Shown here one piece after another: positions 12,082-23,078 of a DNA stretch of 51,214 bases. Origin of the DNA: Hymenoscyphus infarciens (taxonomy: Eukaryota; Ascomycota; Leotiomycetes; Helotiales; Helotiaceae); contig LLCB01000371.1 in NCBI GenBank assembly GCA_001414345.1, positions 1-51,214 on the forward strand. Reading direction: 5' to 3'. Made by a program: the position numbers and the translations under genes. Position 1 is the stretch's first letter. The number at the start of each line of letters is the position of its first letter. The notes beneath the pieces were generated by a model. It was not told where the DNA came from. It saw only the letters and a program-made list of their open reading frames with translations, and did not search any database.

Positions 12082-15000
12082 TTACGACTGGAAACGCGGC
12101 TTCTTGATGTTGTGAGGAACCGCAGGGACGACTGCTTGAGGGAGCTTTCGTGGGTTTTTGGCGACACTAACAGGTGGCGGTCGCTTTCCATCTGCGATTG
12201 AGCTCTGTGGCGAGTTGGTAAGAGTAAGCGCTGGCCATGAAGTTTGGTCTTCAAGGATACTCTTGGGTGCCTCTTCAAACTCCTTGGGAGTGGAGGATAC
12301 GCTCATATCCGTGAGGCCACCTGGAGGTTTGTCGGAACGTCTTGAAGATCGGACTGAAAGAGAAGAGCCGGCTGTGGAAGAAACATTGCTACCCTTCTTT
12401 TCGTGTTGATACTGTTGATTATTACCATTTCCCTTCTTTGATGGTCCTTGATGATTTTCACTGCGGTTATTTGGGTAGGAGTTCTGTTGGGAATCCTGGT
12501 TGGTCTGGAAGGGTTGAAAATCTTCCTTCTTTGGCTCCTTGGGGGGCTCATTCTCGTCAACAGCCGATTGAGTACGATTATGTGTACCCTGGCTATTCTT
12601 CTTGGCGTGCTTTTGTCCTTGGCGGTTGTTTTTAACATTACCATCTTTATTTGTGATGAACACGGGGGTGGTATTTTCCTTGTTTCTGTCCTCCTTTTTT
12701 GTGATAGAGTGCTGGGTTTGCTCAGAATCCATGTTAAAGCCTACCTTCTGCTCATTCTGTTCACTATACTGCTCGTTCTTGATATTGAGTTTTCGATTTG
12801 TCTTGTGGGGATGTGGCGATTTCTTGGTAATCTTCTTCTGGCCTTGATCCTTCAAAGTTTGACGTTCAACCGACTTTGTAGAGCCAGTTAGGGAAATGTC
12901 CGACTTGGCAGAAGCAACGCTGGGCTGTTTACCATATGAACAGCTATCGCCAGAACCAACACTCGTGGGTGCACAAGGCTCGGTAGCACTCGATGCAAGA
13001 GTATCTGTTGGCGATGCTGACAACTCAGAATTCGTGATAGGTTGGCTAGTCGAGATGCGGGTGGCCTTACTTGAGTTGGCAGAATTGTGTTGTTTTGAAC
13101 ACTTTTGCGTCGACTTCTTATGCATATGACCGCGTGGTTCCTCCTTTGGCTGTTCATCAGTTCCAGTAGCAACAGCACCATTTACATCAGGGTTCTTAGG
13201 CAATACTGCGTTGGTGACACTCGACGGGAGAATGGATTGGGGGCTGTCAAGGTTGTCTGAGTCTGCAGTAGAGCGGGTTGTAGTAGCACTATTACAAAGA
13301 GTTAGCCAGATCCACAGGGTTAGGATTTTGCGCATCTACTCACGTGTTAGATCTTGACTTCTTGCTACCTCGCTTCTTCTGAGCTCTGGGCTTAGATCCA
13401 TGATGGTCAATATCTGTCTGAGAAGGATCATTTTGTGGCCTGATAAAATGGTTAGCGTGGTCTCAGCGTGGGCAAGAACATAACTTACACCTTATTGGGG
13501 GAGTTCTCCTTGTTTTCATCCAAAATGGTTACGTCACCCTGGTCACCATGGTCAAATGCATTCGAGTCTTTGGGAGTCGAGTCTTTGGGAGTCGAGTCTT
13601 TGGGAGTCGAGTCTTTGGGAATCGAGTCTTTGGGAGTCGAGTCTTTGGGAGTCGAGTCTTTGGGATTCGAGTCTTTGGAAGTCGAGTTTTCGGAAGTCGA
13701 GTCTTTAGAAGTCAAATCGACGGAACCCAGAGGTAATTGGGAAGAACCACGATTCAATGTGGATTGATGGCTCCCAGTTTCCGATCCCGAGGCAGCTTGA
13801 TGCCCACCATGCTCAGCAAATTCAGAAGCCGCATCGACCCCATTATTAAATTTAGAAGGCGGGACATCCTGTCGGTAGTAGTTATTAGATGAGTTTGAGC
13901 GATTTCTGTCCGAATAACGACGGCCCCCAGGACGGTGTTCGTCATAACGACGCTCTCTAGGGTTATAGCCATATCCAAAGCTCTTGTTGCTAAGCTGACT
14001 GTTGGAACGGTCTCTTGCGTATCTGCTACCCTGGGTGGTCTTCGGTCTCTGGACACGGAGGTTCTCTCCTGTCTGTAGTTGAAAACCATCAAACCTATTA
14101 ATCGCAGATTCGACAGTGCCTGCATGGACAAAGCTAGGACAATTTAGTATTCCATCGTTCAAGGAAATCAAGTGCACACTTACGATACAAATGCCGAGGC
14201 GTGTGTATGACGACCATCACTTGCGTAGTGGATTTTCTCAACTTCGCCTTCCTCTGCCATCAGATCCATAAGCCCGTGTGATGTGTAAAGGTCCTTGGGA
14301 ACACTTTCAATATACACTGTCCGGATGTTCGTCTCAGTATATCCATTCTGGGCAGCCTGATACCGATAAGTGCAATTTCCCTTCTCATTAAATGTGGCTC
14401 TTGGGTCATCCTTGAAGATCGCGTGAAGGGGTTCAAATGAAGATTCTGGCTGCTGACGGTAGGACGAATCGAATCTTGAGTCGTTGGAGATTCTTGCGTC
14501 GTTGAAGTTACGCAAATATCGTGGATTTGCTGGAGCAGAAAAGTTGCGGTGGGGAGTTGCCCCTGGCCTACGCGGTGGTCCAGTACGAACATAGATCAGC
14601 TCCTCTTTATTTTGTTTTTGTGGGCTCCCACCCGGGGTGCTAGAGATCGCACGTCTGCCATTGTGTCCGCCATTGTGTCCGCCATTGTGTCCGCCATTGT
14701 ATCCGCCATTGGCATAGCCAAAACGTCCATTGCTCTTCATTGAATGATTATTGGCATGGGTAGAATCGGTTGACATTCCTCGGCGTCTATCGGGGCCTCG
14801 CATATTCCACTCATTGTGGTGCATGGAGCCTGGCGCAGAAGTGGTATTGCCATTCAAGTGACGTTGGTTCTGCATGAAATTGCTGTATGTTTGATGCGGA
14901 ACAGATTGAACTGGAACGGGTTGAACTTGAACAGGAAAAACTTGTTGGACTGCAAAAGTTAGCCTTTTAGTATTGCTCAATGTAGAGGGAGAACTTACGA

Positions 15001-15782
15001 GGGTAAAGTGGCGCTTGGGTGATAACTGGAGTTTGGTTAATAAAGGTAGGAAATGTCTCCAATGGCTCTCTTTCTCGGATAGGATGCAGAGGCTGTGGTG
15101 GTGGTCGAGATGCCTCGAACAGCTTTTTGCGTTCGACGTCCAAGGCAGATTTCAGTCGCTTCTGCTCCCCTAATGTCATGATATCGAGTCCAGCAGCCTC
15201 CTCTTGCGTAAACAAAGTGGTGATGAGTATTGTTGGTGGACATGCCAAAATCTCATACTGGTGAAATTCAGTCCACTCGACGGCGTACTTCTTGAGTTCC
15301 TTGTCGACCAGGGGCTCGAGAACCTTATTCTTCTTCACGATCTGTTCGATCACCCACCAGCAAAAGGGAGCACCTTGAACCCAGAGGTCATATCCGTCCC
15401 AGAAGTTGTAAAGATCTCGCCAGTTGGACAATTTCTTGATATCGCGCACGATGGTTGGGAAGCGATCACGGAGATCCACTGCTGCGAGGGCAACATCGGT
15501 ATGGAGTTGAGATCGAGCGATTGGCGAGGGAAGAGGGCGCGTGAGAACTCGCTTTGGATTCTTTCCATTGTTCGTTGAAAAGAACGCTGGTGCGCTTTCC
15601 GGGATTTCGGTAGTGAAGAATTCCATCGAGATCTCACCCTCGAGGGCTGGCACCTCGCCTCTCAGTTGCTGAGTTCTTTGAGGGGAAAGTTGAGGGACTC
15701 GCGGCGTGTTGTTGAAATTGACGGGACGCGCCATTGGGGGAGGATGCGGAGGTGGAGGTGTTGATTGATAGAACGAGTTCAT
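12082..15782 (-). CDS. RNA-binding protein with one RRM and low-complexity tail
   Basis: Five exons (15782-14999, 14949-14184, 14133-13489, 13439-13344, 13288-12082) give 1165 residues. The start is the ATG at 15782 (MNSFYQST); an upstream in-frame TTG is not a start. Residues about 85-235 form a conserved-looking folded region rich in Trp. A single RRM lies at about 471-545, with RNP2-like TVYIESVP and RNP1-like HASAFVSFV, the latter split by intron 2. After it comes a Gly/Arg/Ser-rich stretch, a DSTPK repeat (13564-13713) and a long disordered Lys/Ser/Gln tail. An NGGH repeat (14657-14704) precedes the RRM. The architecture suggests an mRNA-binding protein able to join RNP assemblies; the specific role is unknown. 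A leader intron probably ends 4 nt before the ATG. Confidence 0.85.
13564..13713. repeat. Coding minisatellite, ten 15-bp units
   Basis: Ten 15-bp units of GAGTCTTTGGGAGTC type. On the minus strand they encode KDSTP-like pentapeptides of the RRM protein. Units at the edges carry substitutions (K/E, T/N/I), while the central ones are nearly identical, as expected for an array that expands by slippage or unequal exchange. Confidence 0.95.
14657..14704. repeat. 12-bp coding repeat (NGGH)
   Basis: Four tandem units of GCCATTGTGTCC (the last with one change), encoding repeated Asn-Gly-Gly-His/Tyr on the minus strand before the RRM. Confidence 0.9.
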
Positions 15783-15786
15783 GGTG

Positions 15787-15858
15787 CTGCCAATCAAAGA
15801 GTTGTTAGCGGGCGACGCAACTCCGATCTAAACAGAGGGGAAGTGGAAGAGAACCTAC
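15787..15858 (-). other. Probable 5' UTR intron of the RRM gene
   Basis: On the minus strand a GTAGGT donor (15858), a GCTAACA branch-point sequence and a GGCAG acceptor (ending 15787) define a 72-nt intron that would end four bases before the ATG. Transcript data are needed to confirm it. Confidence 0.5.
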
Positions 15859-16896
15859 TCTAAGTTTGACAGGAGACGCGGAGGGAAAGAAAGTCGCGGC
15901 GATGGCTTGCGAGACAATCAAAAACCCAAGGAGCAAGTAACAGGAATAGAGACCATGACAAAAAGAGGCCTGACAAAGTACGGCACGTGGAGATGCAGTT
16001 TGTAAAAGGAGTGATCGGAGGAGGATACCTAGGTAGAGAGTGTGAATTGAGTGGGAAGGTAGGAGTGGAGTTGTTCGCGATTGCGGGTTGGGTTGGGTTG
16101 AGTTGAGTTGAGTTGAGTTTGAGGAAGGAGTCGGAGGGTTGGCAAGGCAAGGCAAGGCAAGGCGAAGGTGACGGGACAGGCAACTCTTTTTTATAGCCCT
16201 GCGGCAACAGACTACTGAACCTGCTGCAATACTACAATATCAAATTCACCCACTCACACTACCCCACTACCTAAATCTAAATGGGCATTTCCGATCTTGT
16301 TCACCTTCACCTTCACGCCCCTTTGCACCGATCTTTCGCTTACCATTTAGAGCTCTGATTCAGCCTTGTGCAGCTACACTGAAATGCATAAACTCTTAAC
16401 AGCACTGCCTCTTGTTTTAGCAGTCTGTGATACTTAGTCTTGGATAGAAGCACTGATATACCTGCTGCATTTGATGCATACAATCAGCATGCTGTTCTAG
16501 ATTCTGCCTCTTGCTGCAGCAGGATAGAGGTGATGCTATTTCTTGGTGAGACAGCATACCCTCAATGCAAGTTGCAGTGGATGCGACAACATCTGTCTGT
16601 CAATGCGTCTGAAATCATGACTGCAGATTCTGAAAGCTAAAGTTGACGATGCAATCGCGCTTTGCATTTACGGATTTCTAGAGGAAAGACCTAAGTAGAT
16701 TGTTATCATAATTCTAGTCTGGGGCAGCAACGCAGAATTTCTGGTCAGTAGCTTCAATTCAACAACATTACTTGAATTAACAAAGGGATTCAAAAATTCG
16801 AATGAGTGGAATCATCGCTTTGGCATTACAATCAAAACTCGCAAATTAGGCTCCACTTGATGCTTTTGTTTGATACAAAAATCACAAGAGGGGAAC
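15859..16896. other. Intergenic: RRM promoter and 3' flank of FMP46
   Basis: Upstream region of the RRM gene and downstream region of FMP46. It contains short microsatellites: GTTGG/GTTGA units at about 16085-16120 and GGCAA units at 16141-16163, both within 400 bp of the RRM start. No gene seen between 16200 and 16896. Confidence 0.5.
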
Positions 16897-17430
16897 CTAT
16901 TTCTGAGGCAAAGCCCGAACCATCTTTAAGATCTCGGATTCCGAATCACCAATGACCGCCTTTCCATTCTCCCAATCAACAGTCTAAACCAGAGTTAGCC
17001 ATATATCCAATTCCAAAAATAGAGGGGATCATACCACAGGTCTTTGAAAGTTCTCGCCATTCTCCTTGAGCTTCTTGACGGCCTCCAATTCTGTCTTTGC
17101 GCCCTTGACCAATTTTGAAATCTCGGATGCTCCCACGTATTCCAGAATGCTCTTGAGTTGATCCTCCGTTGGTGGTTCCTCTGTCACGTCCAGCTCAAAC
17201 TCCTCGCGCTGGGGATGGCTTTGATGGGTGTGATCACTGGCTTGATCCTCAGTTGCGGTAGAAGAAGCGGTGGCAGAAGCTGTCTTCAGGATTGTGTGAA
17301 CCCTGATGGAGGGTGGCAAGCTTGCCTTGTGGAAGAGGGTAATGACGTCTAGGGTTTTGTGCTGGCAGAGCGAGAGTTAGCTATATGGAGTCAAATATGG
17401 GAGTTTATTGGAACTTACGAATCGAAACAT
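16897..17430 (-). CDS. FMP46-like mitochondrial protein (thioredoxin-fold family, DUF1687)
   Basis: Three exons (17430-17419, 17361-17035, 16983-16897) give 141 residues. The first exon codes only MFRF; a canonical intron then joins to HKTLDVITLFHKASLPPS. The N-terminus is basic and hydroxylated, fitting mitochondrial import. The family (yeast Fmp46) is described as a putative mitochondrial redox protein with a thioredoxin fold, resembling ArsC-like proteins. Typical features seen are the LFH-x-SLP-x-S start, the FELDVTEEPPT segment, and the GDSESEIL end after VDWENGKAV. The predicted product has no cysteine at all, so classical thiol chemistry is doubtful. It is transcribed divergently from the nucleoporin gene, with 282 bp between the start codons. 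Confidence 0.85.
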
Positions 17431-17712
17431 TGTGATGGTAGATAGCTTCAATTGGCAAGATAATTCAGATGTTAAATCGCAGCTTCAAATGACGTTGGCT
17501 GCCGAGCTTCCATAGCTAAGATCCTTGCGCAAAGGTTTTATGCCTTGTTGCCTGTAAATCATCTCGGATTTTCAGGCACCAACCAAACTCACTAAAAAAT
17601 GGTTGCTCCGAGAGATTCATCGCGTAAATTTGTCAATAGGGCGACGCATTTCCAATCCTCACCAACAACATCCTCTGGAATCATCCCTTGCATTCCATTC
17701 CTTGCCGTCAAA
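17431..17712. promoter_or_regulatory. Shared divergent promoter, FMP46 / NUP53
   Basis: The 282 bp between two divergent ATGs must hold both core promoters. An in-frame ATG at 17599 could extend the nucleoporin by 38 residues, but that extension shows no conserved character. Confidence 0.6.
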
Positions 17713-19077
17713 ATGCCACCTCTGATATTACACAATGTACCAGACGAAGAACTTTATGTGGGTGAGGACGGCATACAAAGACCTTACGCCATGCTCTTCC
17801 CTGGGTAAGGCATCCTGCACACGCCCAACATGATGGACTTTTATTATTCTGACACAGAAGACAGCAATGAGGGCAATCCCTTGACCACACGATCACGAAG
17901 AAATGTCCCAGAAACAGGGTCGTTCGGGAAATCCACCAGGCGATCGCGGTCGAGGACGGGCACACCAGCTGCGAAAAGAGAAGACCCAACTCTGGAGGCC
18001 GCCAGTGCCATCTTTTCCAATTTCATGGCGAGTCGAGTCGCTGCTCCCCCCGAAACACAACGACCCACCTCTTTATCGACCTCAGTCTCCCAGCCAAATC
18101 TGCTAGGTTCCGCAGCGCTTGCGACCAACGATGGCAATTCGACTGCCCCATCACGATACGTCCATAAAGAACCCACCGAAGTCATTCTACGAGGCTTCAG
18201 ATCTAGTCATCAATATGCGGCGCTGAGAGAGTACGAGCGCATCGGTGGTCGAATATGCGAAGACTACCCACGAGATCCTCCCCTTGAACAAAGACGTTAT
18301 AAATCCGACCTGCGAGATCCCGCAGCCCTTCGAACACAACCCATGACAGCAGAAGAAAAGGCAAAAGCAATGAGATTCGCAGGCGGAGAGCACTGGATCA
18401 AAGTTACCTTCGAATCCGCCGAAGGCGCCGAAGCAGCAGTTGACGCTTCCCCACAAACCATTCAAGGACATCTCGTGTACGCCGAGTTATATCGGGGAGT
18501 TCCACCTTCTGCCGATGAACCTACGCCTATAGGAGGACGAGAGAACAGATTTAGCGCCGCATCTGGGAAAGGTGTCTTTGCTCCTCGTCAATCATCAACA
18601 CTTCCACGATCCTTAAGAAGTCCAGCTATGACCCAGATTGGGCGCGGTATGGGTATGGGGGGTATGAACAATACCTCACCAGCTGGATCAAATACCTCTT
18701 CTCAAACCCTCGAATCTGCCACACTCTCCCACGCCACGACATCCTCTGGAACTGTTGTCCCTGACCCACCTCTACACGCCAGTACACAAGGTCCCGCACC
18801 AGAGGTTTACTGCCGGGGAATCCGTACAGCAAAAAGAATTCAACTCCTTCCCGCAGAACAAGCACTCCTACCACAAAAGTCATACGGCCGAAGAGTGATG
18901 GCTCAAATCCCTTTCCTCAGTTGGTTCACAGGCGATTTGATAGGTTCCGCAGTCCCGAGAACTGAGAATGGAGAGTTCGATTATGCGAGAGCTTCTATGT
19001 ATTGGCTTCTCATTTATTGGCTGGATCGTTTGTGTTTTGGCGTATTTGAGGTTTCGACAAAGGAGAAGGAGGAATAA
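17713..19077 (+). CDS. NUP53: Nucleoporin of the Nup53/Nup35 (MPPN) family
   Basis: Two exons (17713-17804 and 17865-19077) give 434 residues. The start [15 protein letters not shown] is chosen over an upstream in-frame ATG. The acceptor at 17864 is the one that restores frame (G completed across the junction). An RRM-like MPPN domain lies at about 135-245 (EVILRGF, then [12 protein letters not shown] and VYAELYRG). In this family the domain dimerises and binds other pore subunits. The C-terminus (about 400-427, ending in [16 protein letters not shown]) is a Trp-rich hydrophobic or amphipathic helix, as used by Nup53 proteins to touch the nuclear membrane. No FG-repeat tract is evident. Expected role: inner-ring component of the nuclear pore. 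Confidence 0.9.
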
Positions 19078-19390
19078 GGATTGATTCGGGGAAGGGTGTG
19101 ATTAGATCGTGGAATGGAAAATACAAAGGGATGGGATGGAGAGAAAAACTGGTGTGGCATACCTTCAACAGAGGGTCTTTCAATTTCAGCATGGCGTTGT
19201 GATGTGTTTTTGGGCTTTTCGGGTGACGGGGGATCAACTGTGGAGGTTGAGCATTGAAAATGTATAATTTGCGTATATGCGTCGTGGACTTTGTATGAAG
19301 TATTGAGTCTACTGGATTTGAAATAGAAAACAAACGAGGTTTTCGAAATCTTTGGTCTGTCCTTGAATTTTCCGTCCTTGGTGGTAAATT

Positions 19391-19674
19391 TAGCTTACTC
19401 GTAAGCTCACTTGACAATTGATAGCTTACCCGTTACTCTGTTTCGGCCTCCCAAAATCATGTTTAGCTTACTTGATGTTTTTTTCTAGCTTACTTGACAA
19501 TTGGTGGGCCACTTGATACTTCATTGGCTTACTCAACAATTTGATAACTTACTTGTCAACTGATGGCTTACTTCTCAAACTGATGGCTTACCTGATGTTT
19601 CAATAGCTTACTCGCAGCTCTTTGGCCCGCACGAAATGTGGTAGCTTACTCGATCATTTAATAGCTTACCCACG
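19391..19674. repeat. Degenerate array of TAGCTTACTYG-type units, about 20-bp period
   Basis: Cores of the form (T/G)RGCTTACYY occur at about 19391, 19421, 19464, 19486, 19525, 19545, 19564, 19584, 19604, 19642 and 19662, and a variant at 19402. Most gaps are 19-22 bp or twice that. Units often continue with TTGACAA or TTGATG. Confidence 0.75.
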
Positions 19675-20573
19675 ACTTTCTTTCTGGCCCATACCTAGCT
19701 TTCTCGGTTTCAATTTCAAGTTACACAAAAGCCTGTACCTCAGTTAACAAGTGGAAGAAAAAGCTAACACAAGAGTAAGAGTTATCATGGGGGATTTTCT
19801 CCCGGCGAAACTCTGACCGACCTCACATGGCGCGACAGAAAAGGTATCTAGTACGTGAAGTATGTCCTCTCTAAAATCGGGAATCTAAAATCCTCTATCA
19901 AGCTAATATCCCTTTCTATCAAGATTAAGAACGGACTTTCCTTGTCTTCTAGACTTTTTCCATGACAGCAAAATAACCAGGAACTTAATCTCACAAATCT
20001 CAGCAGTTAGAGGGGTGCCTGGAGAAGAAACTCACGTCAGGTATAGAGTACCTGAATAGTCAATCTAACCTCAAAAGTCTTGAAATTCACATTCTTCTCT
20101 TTTTCGTCATTTTAAGTGAAGACAATCTAGTTAATACCGGGCCTTGAGCTCTTTTATGTCTTCTGGATCCGTTATAGAGGAGCCAAATGGCACGATTTTC
20201 TTCAACCAAGGACCCAGGGTTAGCGTTACTGTTCGTTTATTTAAACACCAGTTCTTGATTTGAGTTGTGAGTTATATTGCTTTCAGTTTGAATACATGGC
20301 CATACTATCTAATTACTCTCTAAAATCTCAATACTCCAGGTTAGAAGTCTCCCAGGCTCGTCAAGCCACGAGACTTCTTGTCTCTTTATTAGTTGAGAGG
20401 AGACTAGATATATCGTGAGATTTCTACTCCCATATAGCTCCTCTAGCTGAAACTGAGGGGAACAAGTTATGTTTACAACCGAGTCTTGTTAGGACATTTT
20501 TGTTATGATTGCATGACGATGACGCTCATCGTGTTGAGTCATTTGGGAGAGAAAATATCTTCTTATAGCTCAA

Positions 20574-20900
20574 TGCCGATTGCGCTTCTTCACTTATCAA
20601 AGCTTTTTTACCCTCTGCCAACTTTTCCAATCTCTTGATTCATATGTTTATTGCACGTTGCACTCTGATTGCTGCTTTACCTACCATATTTGCTTTGCCA
20701 CCCCCCCCCCCCTCAATTCACATCGAAAGATTTGTTGCAAATCGCATTCTGGAAACTGTTTTACCAACCACAGACGTTTTTCCATTCCCCCATCTCGATT
20801 CGATTGACCCTCTTTCGAGCTTTTTGTTGCATGTCGCACTCCGAGATTTATTTATCAACCGTAGACATTTTGCCATTTTCCCCCTCCCCCTCTTGAGCGT
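20574..20900. repeat. Diverged tandem repeat, about 80-92-bp units
   Basis: Four related segments begin near 20574, 20653, 20736 and 20828, each with a GCNNNTYGCRYTC-like start, a TTTACC/TATCAACC middle and a pyrimidine-rich (often poly-C) end. Divergence is substantial, so this is an old array. Confidence 0.6.
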
Positions 20901-21182
20901 GTATAGCAAAATCTCAGAATTGTCAGTTCTGAAACTCCTCTTGGAAATCCATCTACAATTCTGACGCCCCAATCCCCTCCTCCCAACAAGAAGTAGATCC
21001 TCAAATCAATCAATTCAGTAACAAGTATTGCAAGACGTAAATTGATCCCAGCAAAAAGGTATATTAATCATGAGCTGCAAACTCGGGGGTATACAAACAA
21101 CCGCAACGCCAACCAAATCAAACCCTAATACCATCTCCAAACAATCCATCTGCCTCTATCAATCTACCAGAAACCTACAGAC

Positions 21183-22724
21183 CTAATCAGACACAGCTCC
21201 CCCGTCGTCAGTAACACTCCATCTCCGTTCTTTAGACTTAGACTCCGCCCCCGCAGTATTATCACTTACACTCCTCTCCCCCGCAGCCTTACTACTTTCA
21301 GGCTCCAGACCTTCCCCCTCCCCATCTGTTTTAGCCTTTGCATCTCCATCAACAGCTGAAGGAGAAGTTATATCCTCCTCCTCATCCCCCTCGTCAATCC
21401 CAGGCGTAGCAAGCGCCAAATCCAAAGGTTTCGGCAAGTCCAAAGGATCATCACAATCCTTAACCACCTCTCGATCCCTCGGCGGCGGAGAAAAAGGTCT
21501 CACTCCCCTTGATCGATTCAAAATCCCCGTTGTAGAGTCTGTCCTCGACCAATTCGTGCCTCCTTCCGAGAATATACTTCGCATATCCGCATCTTTCCCG
21601 TTATCATTGGCTGCAATTACCGCACCGGCGAGACTCTGGTATCCATTTCCTTCCACAAGAAGACTATCGGATCGCGCGTGGTCGCCTGCTCGAAGATGTG
21701 TTCTGGAGGTATGTAGATCTGGGTTCGGATCAGGGAGGATACTTTTATTCGGGAGGATGGAGAAGATTTTTGTATGGGCGTTTCCGTGGTCATTCGTATC
21801 CGTATCATTCGCAAACAAATCCCTTCCCCGTTCAAGTAATTCATCCAACCCACCACCCGTCCAACCCTTTCTAGCAAGCGCTTCGAAAATATCGACTTCC
21901 GCGCGTACCAAACCCGCAGAACATTCCACAATCCCTAAACTCATTTCCTGTCCTTCCCTTAGCAAACCTCTTGCATGTCCACCATGTAAAGAGGTCAACC
22001 CATCTAGTTTTTGCGTAAGTCTAACAAGATGATCCCTAAAAGCGCCAACATCCCGCTTCCGCTTCCCATGTAATCGCAACCCCTCCTTCTCCATCTTCCT
22101 TATATCCCGACTCATAGCCTTCGCCTCCTTCTGATACCGTTCCTCCTCCTCTTCCATCTGACGTCGCCATTGATCCAGCTCACTCAACAACGGGACTTCG
22201 AAAGACCGATAAACCGTCTCGCTGAGAATCTGCTGGTGGTTCGCTATTAAATGGTGCACGCCGCTTGCGGCAAGCAGACTATCTGCTGTGCAGGACGAGC
22301 CACCTGCACTTCCATGAACGGTAAAGCTATTCGACATGCCCCCCGCGCTCTGTATAGACGGCGAGCGCGCCTCCTTCAGACGTGCACATGCTTCCAGGGC
22401 TGAGCCGAAGGTTGAAGCCGAAGAGGAGAGGGTCGCGAGTGCTAATCTGTAGGCTTTTGCTGAAGAGAGGAGGTCGGTGTATGCGATTTGCGAGGCTTCG
22501 AGGTCGGTCTTTGTGAGGACTGCGTGGGGAGATTGGGGAGGAGGTGGGAGAGGCAGGTTGAAGGCGGAGGGTATGGGTTGACTTGTTGAAGCGTAGGAGT
22601 AGGTAGGGGATCCGGGGATGGGAGGAAGAGCACTGGGTGATGGTGGGCGGGAATCTGATATTGTTGCCATGCCGGGGTTGTTGCAGGAGTTGAATACTGC
22701 GGCAGCAACGTGGGCGGCGGACAT
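21183..22724 (-). CDS. IVY1: IVY1-like phospholipid-binding protein
   Basis: Single exon, 513 residues, from the ATG at 22724 (MSAAHVAAAV); an in-frame TTG upstream was not used. Residues about 70-310 form a helical, BAR-like region: TDLEASQIAYTDLLSSAKAY, then FGSALEACARLKEAR, GVHHLIANHQQILSETVYRS, a Glu/Lys-rich coiled segment, and VRAEVDIFEALARKGWTGGG. This pattern matches fungal Ivy1 proteins, which in yeast bind phospholipids, Ypt7 and Vps33 at the vacuole. The N-terminus is Pro/Ser-rich and the C-terminal 190 residues are disordered, acidic and Ser-rich. Divergent from the thioesterase gene with 354 bp between starts. Confidence 0.85.
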   Translation of the reverse strand: MSAAHVAAAVFNSCNNPGMATISDSRPPSPSALPPIPGSPTYSYASTSQPIPSAFNLPLPPPPQSPHAVLTKTDLEASQIAYTDLLSSAKAYRLALATLSSSASTFGSALEACARLKEARSPSIQSAGGMSNSFTVHGSAGGSSCTADSLLAASGVHHLIANHQQILSETVYRSFEVPLLSELDQWRRQMEEEEERYQKEAKAMSRDIRKMEKEGLRLHGKRKRDVGAFRDHLVRLTQKLDGLTSLHGGHARGLLREGQEMSLGIVECSAGLVRAEVDIFEALARKGWTGGGLDELLERGRDLFANDTDTNDHGNAHTKIFSILPNKSILPDPNPDLHTSRTHLRAGDHARSDSLLVEGNGYQSLAGAVIAANDNGKDADMRSIFSEGGTNWSRTDSTTGILNRSRGVRPFSPPPRDREVVKDCDDPLDLPKPLDLALATPGIDEGDEEEDITSPSAVDGDAKAKTDGEGEGLEPESSKAAGERSVSDNTAGAESKSKERRWSVTDDGGAVSD

Positions 22725-23078
22725 GATTGATATTATATTGGATTGGTATCGTAGTTCATTTGACCCTTGTGAGAATCTTGTGGTCTGATATTGTGCTTGA
22801 GGATGGGGGTTGTGAGGTTGTCTGGTGATATGATGGCTTCTTATCGGAATCAACAGCTAAGATAACCTAACAGTGGTTTTTCTCGCTTCTGGGTGACCCC
22901 TGATTTGTGGAGGATGAGGATGCAGGTATTCCCAACCTCTGTCACTCAAACAACCCTTCTGCTACCATTCTCTGCTAATTGTTGGCCAACCTCAAGAGTA
23001 TCAAAACCTCTCATATCATCTTTTTTAATCCCCTGCACCTACGGTTTCCACTCGCAGATACAGATACAACTCAACGAG
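22725..23078. promoter_or_regulatory. Shared divergent promoter, IVY1 / APT1
   Basis: 354 bp between divergent ATGs. No distinctive motif recognised. Confidence 0.5.

Larger units (their letters stand above)
19078..21182. other. Convergent intergenic region, 2.1 kb
   Basis: Lies between the 3' ends of NUP53 and the IVY1-like gene. It contains no supported gene, but holds two degenerate tandem arrays (19391-19674 and 20574-20900, annotated separately) and a 12-nt poly-C at about 20701. Confidence 0.6.

Noticed and set aside
12342..12891. Hydrophobic plus-strand ORFs antisense to the RRM gene
   Set aside because: Opposite-strand shadows of the Lys/Gln/Asn-rich tail, whose complement reads as Leu/Val/Phe; the minus-strand gene is coherent across five exons.
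13548..13736. Perfect RVFGS repeat protein on the plus strand
   Set aside because: It is the antisense reading of the DSTPK minisatellite and has no support beyond the repeat itself.
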